From assembly GCA_030643515.1 (NCBI GenBank), contig DAOWLH010000103.1, positions 1 to 6,053 of the forward strand: 6,053 nt of DNA, read 5' to 3'. The position numbers and the translations under genes are program-made. Below, one piece after another: positions 1-5,629 of this stretch. Position 1 is the stretch's first letter. Each line of letters opens with the position of its first letter. Under the pieces are notes generated by a model. It was not told the DNA's origin. It made no database searches and saw only the letters and a list, made by a program, of their open reading frames with translations. This DNA comes from Dehalococcoidia bacterium (GTDB taxonomy: Bacteria; Chloroflexota; Dehalococcoidia; Dehalococcoidales; DAOWLH01).

Positions 1-2282
1 GGGTAGTTTGACTTGAGATAGGCGTTGCGGTAGGCAATAAGGGCATAACTTGTGGCGTGGGCTTTATTAAAGGCGTAGCCGGCGAAGGGCTCTATCAGGT
101 CAAAGACCTTGCCGGCTATGTCCTGGGAAAAACCACTCTTTTTAGCGCCGGCAATGAAGTTGCGCCTCTCCTTCCTCATTACTTCAGGTATCTTCTTGCC
201 CATTGCCTTACGAAAGATATCCGCCTGCCCCAGGCTGTAGCCGGCAAAGGTCTGGACAATAAACAGCACCTGCTCCTGATAGACGATCACCCCGTAGGTC
301 TCTTTGAGGATGTCAGCCAGGGCGGGGTGGTGGTAATGGATCGGCTCCAGGCCGTGCTTGGCCTTGATGAAGCGAGGAATCTGCTCCATGGGTCCGGGAC
401 GGTAGAGAGCAACCATGGCGGCAACATCACTGAAAGTGTTCGGCTTGAGCTCCTTTATGTAACGCCGCATACCGCTGCCTTCAAGCTGAAAGACACCGGT
501 AGTCTCGCCGGCGGAGAGCAGTTCAAAGGTCCGGCTGTCATCCAGAGGGATATCATGAAAGTTAATTTCCAGACCGCGGTTCTGCTGGATTATCTCATTG
601 GCCTTGTCCATAATTGTCAAATTGGCCAGACCCAGGATGTCCATCTTGAGCAAGCCAATCCGGGCTATGTCTTCCATGGCGAACTGGGTCATTACCAGCC
701 CCTCGCTATTGCCCCGGCTCAACCGTTGCAGGGGGGTGTATCTTGTCAGCGGCTCCCGGGAGATGACAACACCGGCGGCATGGGTACTGGCATGGCGAGC
801 AATGCCCTCCACCTTTTGGGCCGAGTCAACCAGGCTCTTCACTGTAGCCTCTTCCTGATAGATGGTCCTCAGTTCACTGTTTTCCGCTACCGCCCGAGCC
901 AGGGTTATGCCCGGGGCGAAGGGAACCAGCCGGGCAACCCGGTCAACATCGCTGTAGGGCATTGCCAGCGCCCGGCCGACGTCCCGAATTGCCGCCCTGG
1001 CACCCAGGGTGCCAAAGGTAATAATCTGGGCCACGTGGTCCTGCCCATACTTCTGGGAAACGTGGGCTATAACCTCTTCGCGCCGGCTGTCCTCAAAATC
1101 CAGGTCGATATCGGGCATTTCCCGACGCTCGACGTTGAGGAAGCGCTCGAAGACCAGCCCGTTGTCGATGGGGTCAATCTCGGTAATAGCCAGGCAGTGA
1201 AGGACAATGCTGGAGGCGGCGCTGCCGCGGACGTTGAATAAGATGTCGTTTTGTCTGGCAAAAGAAATAATGTCCCAGACGACCAGAAAATAGTTGGCGA
1301 ACTGAGTCTTTTTAATTACTTCCAGCTCATAATCAAGCCTACTGGTTATCTCCGGGCCGGCTTGGGGATAGAACCGAGGCAAACCCTGATAGCACAGGTC
1401 GGCCAGGAACTGGTCGGCCGTCTTGCCTTCGGGGAGGTCTATCTCCGGCAGGTGCAAACGGCCGAAGCCCAGCTCAAGCTGGCACATATCGGCGATTGCT
1501 GCGGTGTTTTCCAGGGCAGAAGGCAGGTCAGCGAACAGGCTGGCCATCTCTTCAGGGCTTCTCAGGTAGTAGAAATCACCGGCCATCTTCAACCTCTTTT
1601 CGTCGTAGATGGACGAATTGGTGCCGATGCAACGCAGCAGGTCGTGGGCGGAGGCATCGTCCTGGTTGACATAATGGACGTCATTGGCGGCAACCAGCGG
1701 TATCTTCAGCTCCTCAGCCATCGGGATGAGCACCTGGTTTACCCGCTCCAGTTCGGGGGTGGGGTGTCGCTGCACCTCCAGATAGAAGTCAGCGAACACC
1801 TGTTTATACCACCGGGCAGCCTGCCTGGCCTCGTCCAGACGCCCTTCCAGAATCAGGGACGGCACCTCACCGGCCAGACAGCTGGATAGAGCGATAAGGC
1901 CCTGGTGGTGTTGCTGCAGTAGCTCCTTGTCCATCTTCGGCTTGTAGTAGAAGCCTTCGAGGTGCGCCTTGGTGGTCAGCTGAATCAGGTTGCGGTAGCC
2001 AGTCTGGTTCTTGGCCAGCAGAACGAGGTGGCGGTGACCTTTATCGGCAGCGGTCCGCCCGAAACGGCTACCCGGTGCGATATAGGCCTCGCAACCGATG
2101 ATGGGCTTTACGCCGGCTTCTTTAGCCACCCTGTAGAACTGAATGGCACCGTACATGGAGCCATGGTCGGTTATCGCCAGCGCCTCCATGCCCATCTCCC
2201 TGGTCCGGGCCACCAGCTGGGGAATGCGGCACAGGCCATCGAGCAGGCTGTACTCAGTATGGACGTGAAGATGTGTGAACAT
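1..2282 (-). CDS. dnaE: DNA polymerase III alpha subunit, N-terminal 760 codons (C-terminus beyond window edge)
   Basis: This is the catalytic subunit of the replicative DNA polymerase. It starts at the ATG at 2282 with the hallmark N-terminus MFTHLHVHTEYSLLDG and stays open to the left edge, where it ends in the family motif FNKAHATSYALIAYRN...YLKSNY. The PHP domain spans roughly residues 1-210, with putative metal ligands H6, H8, H40 (in TDHG), E65 (in GCEAY), H85, C135 and D201/H203 (in NDVHY). The palm carries the catalytic aspartates D391 and D393 (MPDIDLDF) and D548 (LLKMDILGL), corresponding to E. coli D401, D403 and D555. YRPGPM and VIVYQEQV are further family signatures. Full-length DnaE is usually about 1150 residues, so the tau-binding, beta-clamp-binding and OB-fold parts lie off the window. 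No clear Shine-Dalgarno precedes the ATG. The long plus-strand ORFs over this gene are antisense shadows. Confidence 0.97.
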   Translation of the reverse strand, partial: MFTHLHVHTEYSLLDGLCRIPQLVARTREMGMEALAITDHGSMYGAIQFYRVAKEAGVKPIIGCEAYIAPGSRFGRTAADKGHRHLVLLAKNQTGYRNLIQLTTKAHLEGFYYKPKMDKELLQQHHQGLIALSSCLAGEVPSLILEGRLDEARQAARWYKQVFADFYLEVQRHPTPELERVNQVLIPMAEELKIPLVAANDVHYVNQDDASAHDLLRCIGTNSSIYDEKRLKMAGDFYYLRSPEEMASLFADLPSALENTAAIADMCQLELGFGRLHLPEIDLPEGKTADQFLADLCYQGLPRFYPQAGPEITSRLDYELEVIKKTQFANYFLVVWDIISFARQNDILFNVRGSAASSIVLHCLAITEIDPIDNGLVFERFLNVERREMPDIDLDFEDSRREEVIAHVSQKYGQDHVAQIITFGTLGARAAIRDVGRALAMPYSDVDRVARLVPFAPGITLARAVAENSELRTIYQEEATVKSLVDSAQKVEGIARHASTHAAGVVISREPLTRYTPLQRLSRGNSEGLVMTQFAMEDIARIGLLKMDILGLANLTIMDKANEIIQQNRGLEINFHDIPLDDSRTFELLSAGETTGVFQLEGSGMRRYIKELKPNTFSDVAAMVALYRPGPMEQIPRFIKAKHGLEPIHYHHPALADILKETYGVIVYQEQVLFIVQTFAGYSLGQADIFRKAMGKKIPEVMRKERRNFIAGAKKSGFSQDIAGKVFDLIEPFAGYAFNKAHATSYALIAYRNAYLKSNY

Positions 2283-2310
2283 GGCGTGCTTACCGGAAGA
2301 AATCGTGATA

Positions 2311-2319
2311 ATTATAGCA
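2311..2319 (-). promoter_or_regulatory. Extended -10 promoter of dnaE
   Basis: Read on the minus strand, the sequence is TGCTATAAT: a perfect -10 hexamer preceded by the TGn extension. It lies 28 nt before the dnaE ATG, so transcription would begin about 20 nt upstream of the start codon. No good -35 box is found 16-18 bp further upstream, which is normal for extended -10 promoters. The AT-rich tract at 2366-2382 further upstream could act as an UP-like element, but that is only a guess. Confidence 0.6.
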
Positions 2320-2394
2320 CAGGTCGGTCTTTTTGATGGCCCGCTGCCAGCCGTGACGCCACTGGAATTATATAAATATATTTGGCGGCTTAAA

Positions 2395-2424
2395 TTGGGC
2401 TTTGTCGCCCCCAGGGTGTAGAAT
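2395..2424 (+). promoter_or_regulatory. Promoter of the Lit-like gene, apparently giving a leaderless mRNA
   Basis: TTGGGC (2395-2400, 3/6 match to the -35 consensus) and TAGAAT (2419-2424, 5/6 match to -10) are separated by 18 bp. Only 7 nt lie between the -10 box and the ATG at 2432, so the expected transcription start falls on or next to the start codon. The -35 match is weak; the -10 assignment is the firmer part. Confidence 0.5.
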
Positions 2425-2431
2425 TAATGTT

Positions 2432-3142
2432 ATGAAAGCCAGGAAAGCTCTTGCTGCCGCTACCCGGTGGCTTTTTATTCTATCGATACCGGCATTTTTA
2501 CTGACCGCCGGTATCGGCCTGGCGGTGAACAGTCAATGGCTGTACCAATATGGTTTTGATAAATACAATGTCGGCCAGACTACGGGCCTGGACAGCTCCC
2601 AGCTGGAAAAGGCAGCCGGTGGGCTGATTGGCTACTTCAATTCCGGAGAGGAGACCATAAGCCTTACTGTCGCCAAGAATGGCCAGTCCTTCACCCTGTT
2701 CAATGAGCGTGAGGTGGCTCACCTCAGGGATGTCAAGGGGCTGATACGGCTGAACTACTGGGTCTTGCTGGGAACCGGGGTTTACTCCCTGGCTTACGCC
2801 GGGACGAGCCTATTTCGTAAAAGAAAGGGGGACTGGCGCCGGCTGGCCTGGTCGGTGGTTGGCGGCGGCGGTGCCACTCTGGGGCTGATACTGGTCATGG
2901 GTTTAGCAGCTTTAATTGATTTTGACGGCTTCTTTTTGCAGTTTCATCTACTTAGCTTTGCCAACGACCTTTGGCAGCTTGACCCGGCCAGGGACTACCT
3001 GATAATGCTCTTTCCCCAGGGCTTCTGGTTTGACGCCACCATGTTGGTAGCCCTGGTAACGGTGGTGCTGGCAATTATCCTGGCTGCGGCGGCCGGATTA
3101 TATCTTAGGGCCTCAAGGAAAAAGGCAGAAGCCCCGGAATAA
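2432..3142 (+). CDS. lit: Four-helix membrane protein of the DUF1461/TIGR01906 family, probable lipoprotein intramolecular transacylase
   Basis: The protein has 236 residues and predicted membrane helices near residues 12-34, 106-126, 142-162 and 203-225, with a hydrophilic extracytoplasmic segment between helices 1 and 2. Two family motifs are plain: FNEREVAHLRDVK (H97) at the end of that segment and FHLLSFANDLWQLDP (H172) after helix 3. In characterised Lit proteins of low-GC Gram-positives, two histidines in matching places are catalytic: the enzyme moves an acyl chain from the lipid to the N-terminal cysteine amine of lipoproteins, giving the lyso form. That activity is inferred here from family membership. 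The ATG at 2432 is chosen over the upstream in-frame TTG at 2402 because MKARK...W gives a clean positive-inside first helix and because the -10 box lies between the two. There is no Shine-Dalgarno at normal spacing. The gene stands alone, divergent from dnaE and convergent with the ferritin-like gene. Confidence 0.8.
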   Translation: MKARKALAAATRWLFILSIPAFLLTAGIGLAVNSQWLYQYGFDKYNVGQTTGLDSSQLEKAAGGLIGYFNSGEETISLTVAKNGQSFTLFNEREVAHLRDVKGLIRLNYWVLLGTGVYSLAYAGTSLFRKRKGDWRRLAWSVVGGGGATLGLILVMGLAALIDFDGFFLQFHLLSFANDLWQLDPARDYLIMLFPQGFWFDATMLVALVTVVLAIILAAAAGLYLRASRKKAEAPE

Positions 3143-3143
3143 C

Positions 3144-3173
3144 ATTAAAGGCTACCCCGGGGCAGCCTTTAAT
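3144..3173. terminator. Bidirectional hairpin terminator between convergent genes
   Basis: ATTAAAGGCT and AGCCTTTAAT form a 10-bp stem around an inner ACCCC/GGGGC palindrome, starting one base after the Lit-like stop codon. In the plus-strand RNA the inner junction has an A-C mismatch; in the minus-strand RNA the same position is a G-U pair, so the hairpin is continuous in that direction. The following sequence is only moderately T-rich on either side (CCCTCTTT on plus, GTTATTCC on minus). Confidence 0.75.
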
Positions 3174-3196
3174 CCCTCTTTCGCCTGAGTTGAGCT

Positions 3197-3637
3197 CTAC
3201 TTAATACCTAAAAGGAGCTTTAGCTCGGTAATATGCTCCTGCTCATCCTGAATGATGTACCGCATCTTGTGCTCTAGCTGATAGAACTCATACTTAAGCT
3301 CAGCTTTGGCATCAATTATCTTCTTGTATATCACCAGATAAACATCAACGGCGTGCTTTTCAGCGGCCAGGTTGACCTCCAGAATCTCCTTTACTGTGCC
3401 GGCACCCTTGGTTTCTGCAATGCTCATCACGGGGACACCGCCCAGATAGGCCCCTATCATCTCCCGGAACACCTCCTCATGATTCTTTTCGTCACCGGCC
3501 AGCTCTTTCAGCCGGGCGATTATCGGCTCAGCGTCCGGCCCGTCAATCATTTCAGCATGAGCCATGTACTGAATCCGGGCAGCGTGCTCCAGCGCCAGGG
3601 CCTGATTTAGCATCTTGACCAGTTCTTCCTTGGCCAA
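3197..3637 (-). CDS. Ferritin-like diiron protein of the bacterioferritin type, lacking the heme methionine
   Basis: This 146-residue, mostly helical protein has the full ferroxidase ligand pattern in order: E17 (ALALEHAARIQY), E50 and H53 (DEKNHEE), E93 (AAEKHAVDVY) and E132 with H135 (DEQEHITEL). Spacing matches bacterioferritin (E18, E51, H54, E94, E127, H130 in E. coli). In bacterioferritin the residue after the first helix-2 glutamate is the heme ligand Met52; here it is K51, so heme binding of that kind is not expected. The likely role is cytoplasmic iron oxidation or storage, or peroxide and oxygen protection in an anaerobe; a smaller ferritin-like oxidase role is also possible. No cysteines are present, which argues against a rubrerythrin or a Dps-like protein with a cysteine pair. 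The start is a TTG, supported by a strong Shine-Dalgarno 7 nt upstream. It is transcribed alone, convergent with the Lit-like gene. Confidence 0.85.
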   Translation of the reverse strand: MAKEELVKMLNQALALEHAARIQYMAHAEMIDGPDAEPIIARLKELAGDEKNHEEVFREMIGAYLGGVPVMSIAETKGAGTVKEILEVNLAAEKHAVDVYLVIYKKIIDAKAELKYEFYQLEHKMRYIIQDEQEHITELKLLLGIK

Positions 3638-3643
3638 CTCACT

Positions 3644-3651
3644 CCACCTCC
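3644..3651 (-). promoter_or_regulatory. Shine-Dalgarno that fixes the TTG start of the ferritin-like gene
   Basis: AGGAGGTG on the minus strand lies 7 nt before the TTG codon at 3637. No in-frame ATG or GTG lies between them, and the nearby GTG codons are out of frame or stop at once. This makes the TTG the only start with proper spacing that retains helix 1 and ligand E17. Confidence 0.8.
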
Positions 3652-3666
3652 TTCATAGTTTCCATC

Positions 3667-3695
3667 ATTGTCCCCTCCAACAGTAAGGAAGTCAA
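3667..3695 (-). promoter_or_regulatory. Sigma-A-type promoter of the ferritin-like gene
   Basis: On the minus strand TTGACT (3690-3695, 5/6) and GACAAT (3667-3672, 4/6) are spaced by exactly 17 bp. The expected transcription start near 3660 leaves a leader of about 23 nt that contains the Shine-Dalgarno. No obvious Fur or PerR palindrome is seen over it. Confidence 0.65.
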
Positions 3696-3757
3696 TAAGC
3701 CCACCAGAGCAAAATGTTGAATATTTATGGAATCTGGATTACCGCCCAGCCGCCAGA

Positions 3758-3868
3758 CTAGTAGCGGCAGCGAGGGCTGGTCCGGTTCCAGAGGTAAACA
3801 TATCTCTTCTCCGGGGACATAAGAAGCCACTTCAACTGGAACATAATCCTCTGCATTAGATTAGCCAT
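3758..3868 (-). CDS. Small hypothetical protein, 36 residues
   Basis: I do not recognise this gene. The ATG at 3868 is preceded by TAGGGGGG with a 4-nt A-rich spacer, a plausible ribosome binding site. The product begins MANLMQRIMFQLKWLLMSPE and continues with a basic, aromatic stretch (KRYVYLWNRT), so it could be a short amphipathic helix with a positively charged tail. It ends about 60 bp before the ferritin-like -35 box and could be cotranscribed with that gene. A second reading frame runs over the same bases as a 63-codon minus-strand ORF (3639-3830), but it lacks a ribosome binding site. The small size makes chance a real possibility; the ribosome binding site and the coherent composition are the main support. 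Confidence 0.4.
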   Translation of the reverse strand: MANLMQRIMFQLKWLLMSPEKRYVYLWNRTSPRCRY

Positions 3869-3887
3869 TTTTCCCCCCTAATACCAG

Positions 3888-3917
3888 ATTGTCCGTCCAT
3901 AGATTTATAACGAACAA
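3888..3917 (-). promoter_or_regulatory. Possible promoter for the 36-residue ORF
   Basis: On the minus strand TTGTTC (3912-3917) and GACAAT (3888-3893) are 18 bp apart, and the -10 box is identical to that of the ferritin-like gene. The -35 match is only 3/6 and sits inside a short tandem repeat. The leader would be about 12 nt and would contain the TAGGGGGG ribosome binding site. Confidence 0.3.
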
Positions 3918-3927
3918 AACGAACAAA
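3910..3927. repeat. Two tandem copies of a 9-bp unit ACGAACAAA
   Basis: ACGAACAAA occurs twice without a gap. Read on the minus strand it is TTTGTTCGT repeated, and the left copy contains the candidate -35 box of the 36-residue ORF. It could be an operator with direct-repeat half-sites or just a small slippage duplication. It is not the palindromic GAAC-N4-GTTC SOS box. Confidence 0.55.
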
Positions 3928-3957
3928 GGTTAGCAGGAATGGCCAATCTGCCGCAGC

Positions 3958-4141
3958 TTATCCGGTAACTGTCAGCAGCAGGTGGTAGTCATCGCTTGCT
4001 ATTTCCTTATCCAACTTTAGGACAGGGCATTACGGTGAAGACAAATCGATAACCGGGGTGACCCAATCCGGCGGGCTGTCAGGCAAGGCCGGCCTGCAAT
4101 AATAGTGCAGCAACCAGGAGGGGGAAGAAACACCTTCTCAT
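3958..4141 (-). pseudogene. Remnant of a small secreted-protein gene, or a 20-residue signal-peptide-like ORF
   Basis: An ATG at 4141 follows the Shine-Dalgarno AGGAGG at 6-nt spacing. The Shine-Dalgarno overlaps the stop codon of the SHOCT gene, so translation is tightly adjacent. The ORF encodes a textbook signal peptide (MRRCFF, then a PLLVAALLLQ core, then AGLA) but hits TGA after 20 residues (4079-4081). In the +1 frame from that point the reading continues as ALPDSPPDWVTPVIDLSSP, then a TAA, then CPVLKLDKEIASDDYHLL and TVTG to a TAA at 3958. This looks like a roughly 64-residue exported protein broken by one frameshift and one nonsense codon. The alternative is that the 20-residue ORF is itself a genuine small membrane peptide, or that the frame is chance. 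No homologue is recognised. Confidence 0.35.
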
Positions 4142-4151
4142 TTAGAACCTC

Positions 4152-4391
4152 CTAGGACAGGTCCTGTTTGATCCGGTCAAACTCCTCTTTGGTGATTTCA
4201 CCTCTGGCATAGCGCTCCCTGGCTATATCCAGCGGGCTCTTCCCTCTTGCGCCAGTTTCAGAGCCGCCACGCTCCGTCAGCTTCTTAATTCCCCAGACAA
4301 CCAGGGCGATTATGGTACCCCAGAAGAGCACCATAAACACAACCATCACCAACCCCAACCCCCAGCCCATACCATCGGACCAGTACCACAT
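4152..4391 (-). CDS. Small SHOCT-domain membrane protein
   Basis: This 79-residue protein begins with a tryptophan- and glycine-rich head (MWYWSDGMGWG), has one membrane helix at about residues 10-34, a short basic linker, and a C-terminal SHOCT motif at about 53-78 (SPLDIARERYARGEITKEEF). SHOCT is a short helical module found at protein termini, thought to mediate oligomerisation; the cellular role of these minimal TM-plus-SHOCT proteins is not known. The ATG at 4391 has a strong Shine-Dalgarno (GGGAGG) 6 nt upstream. Its stop codon TAG overlaps the ribosome binding site of the signal-peptide ORF that follows at 4141, suggesting one transcript. Confidence 0.85.
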   Translation of the reverse strand: MWYWSDGMGWGLGLVMVVFMVLFWGTIIALVVWGIKKLTERGGSETGARGKSPLDIARERYARGEITKEEFDRIKQDLS

Positions 4392-4425
4392 AAAGCACCT
4401 CCCGTGTTCTAATCCTTTCTAACCC

Positions 4426-4431
4426 AGTATA
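4426..4431 (-). promoter_or_regulatory. Probable -10 box of the SHOCT gene
   Basis: TATACT on the minus strand (5/6 match) lies 34 nt before the ATG and would give a leader of about 28 nt with the Shine-Dalgarno inside. No convincing -35 hexamer is found 16-18 bp upstream, so the promoter may be weak or activator-dependent, or the gene may partly depend on readthrough from the DUF763 gene. Confidence 0.4.
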
Positions 4432-4512
4432 GAAAAAGGCTCATGGAATAATCATAACATCGGCCTTAAAAAGATTAAAGAGTTATCACATTTATTGCAG
4501 GGGTGCCCGGAG

Positions 4513-5616
4513 CTATGTCTCCTGCTGTCGCCTCATATCTTCAAGCCTCTGCCTGGCCCGCTTCTTTTCATTGCTGTCCAGCTTAGCCCGGCCGAGGGCT
4601 TTTGCCAGTAGCTCAATGGACCGGTCATAGGTTTCTCTGTCCACCGGGTAGGGGATGCCGTCCTTGCCCCCGTGGGCAAAGCTGTAGCGAGCCGGGTCCC
4701 GGCAGCTGGGAGCAACCCCGTGAATCAGTTCCGAAATAAGGCTCAGAGCACGGATGGTCTTGGCACCGACCCCCTTAAGCCCCAGCAGCTGCTCAAAATC
4801 CTCCGGCTGCCTCTGGTAGATGCCCAGCAGAATCCGGTGCAGGCTATCGGGGTGGAGGTCTCCGGCGGTCAGGTGATGGCGAGGCGGCAGGTTGAGAGTC
4901 TGGATTTTCTTCAAATCAGCGACAATCTTATCCGGCTTTTCGCTGGCGGCAACATCGGCAATGGTGGTGCGGGCGGGCTCGCTTTCAGCGGCAACCAGAT
5001 TGAGCGCCTGCCCCCTGGTCTGAGAGAGGATAGCCGAATGCGGCTCACTGACGAAGCTTGACACAGCCTCACTCAACCAGTGGTAGCGGCGAGCGTAGCG
5101 GTTAGACCCGTTCATCCCCTGCTGGACGACCGCCCATGAGCCATTTTTGGTAAACAGAAAGGAGTGGTGGTAGAGCTGGTAACCGTCCTGCACGGCAGCG
5201 CTATCCACCTTGGCCGACATACGGCTGGCATATATCAGCGGTGCCGGGTCCAGCGAGAGAGCATCGCCCCAGACCTCAAGCTCCTGCGGCGTTCGCCGTG
5301 ACGTCTTTCCTTTACCACCACAGACGAACAGTCCCAATTCCTTTTCCATGCCCCGAACACCTTCCTTAAGGGCAGCGCACAGGGTGGTGGTGACTCCACT
5401 GGAGTGCCAATCGTAGCCCAGAATACAGCCGAAGGCCTGAAACCAGTAGGGATGAGACAGCCTGCGCAGCATTTCCTCGGCGCCAAATTCGGCAACGATG
5501 GCGACGGTAATCTCACGAGCCAGCCCGGTCATGCGAGCAAACAGCCAGCGCGGCGCCTTGCCGTAATGAAGGGGTAAATTAGCGATTCCGGTGTGATGGG
5601 CGGCGCCGGTCTTCAT
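4513..5616 (-). CDS. DUF763 family protein with a helix-hairpin-helix motif
   Basis: The protein has 367 residues and shows conserved blocks I associate with the DUF763 family: LPLHYGKAPRWLFARM (14-29), GYDWHSSGVTTTLCAALKEG (67-86), GGKGKTSRRTP (100-110), SRMSAKVDSAAVQDGYQLYH (131-150), WAVVQQGMN...RYARRYHW (161-180) and FAHGGKDGIPYPVDRETYD (313-331). LLGLKGVGAKTIRALSLI (277-294) reads as a helix-hairpin-helix, a non-specific DNA-binding element, so a nucleic-acid role is a reasonable inference. The biochemical function is not established to my knowledge. The ATG at 5616 is chosen because GGGGAGGGG lies just before it and the family-like sequence begins there; an in-frame start 24 codons upstream would overlap the fmdB tail and add only a proline- and alanine-rich shadow sequence. 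It is the second gene of an operon, 13 nt after the fmdB stop. No clear hairpin terminator follows its stop, only a T-rich run. Confidence 0.85.
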   Translation of the reverse strand: MKTGAAHHTGIANLPLHYGKAPRWLFARMTGLAREITVAIVAEFGAEEMLRRLSHPYWFQAFGCILGYDWHSSGVTTTLCAALKEGVRGMEKELGLFVCGGKGKTSRRTPQELEVWGDALSLDPAPLIYASRMSAKVDSAAVQDGYQLYHHSFLFTKNGSWAVVQQGMNGSNRYARRYHWLSEAVSSFVSEPHSAILSQTRGQALNLVAAESEPARTTIADVAASEKPDKIVADLKKIQTLNLPPRHHLTAGDLHPDSLHRILLGIYQRQPEDFEQLLGLKGVGAKTIRALSLISELIHGVAPSCRDPARYSFAHGGKDGIPYPVDRETYDRSIELLAKALGRAKLDSNEKKRARQRLEDMRRQQET

Positions 5617-5629
5617 ACCCCTCCCCAGA

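Noticed and set aside
57..1241. 394-codon plus-strand ORF, with similar ones at 1251-1889 and 1962-2336
   Set aside because: All lie antisense to dnaE, which shows catalytic motifs throughout. Their products have no recognisable domain and are explained by GC-biased codon use on the opposite strand.
3747..3769. GCCGC/GCGGC inverted repeat around the stop of the 36-residue ORF
   Set aside because: Only a 5-bp stem with a 10-nt loop and no T-rich tail; too weak to call a terminator.
3639..3830. 63-codon minus-strand ORF upstream of the ferritin-like gene
   Set aside because: It has a GTG start without a ribosome binding site, contains the ferritin-like promoter and Shine-Dalgarno in its 3' part, and its product does not look like a folded protein.
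3668..3859. 63-codon plus-strand ORF
   Set aside because: It has no ribosome binding site and is antisense to the promoter and small ORF. The product is low in recognisable structure.
3910..3927. Possible SOS (LexA) box from the repeated GAAC
   Set aside because: The half-sites are direct, with 5-bp spacing. They match neither the palindromic GAAC-N4-GTTC box nor the GTTC-N7-GTTC form.
4672..5061. 129-codon plus-strand ORF
   Set aside because: Antisense shadow of the DUF763 gene, with no ribosome binding site.
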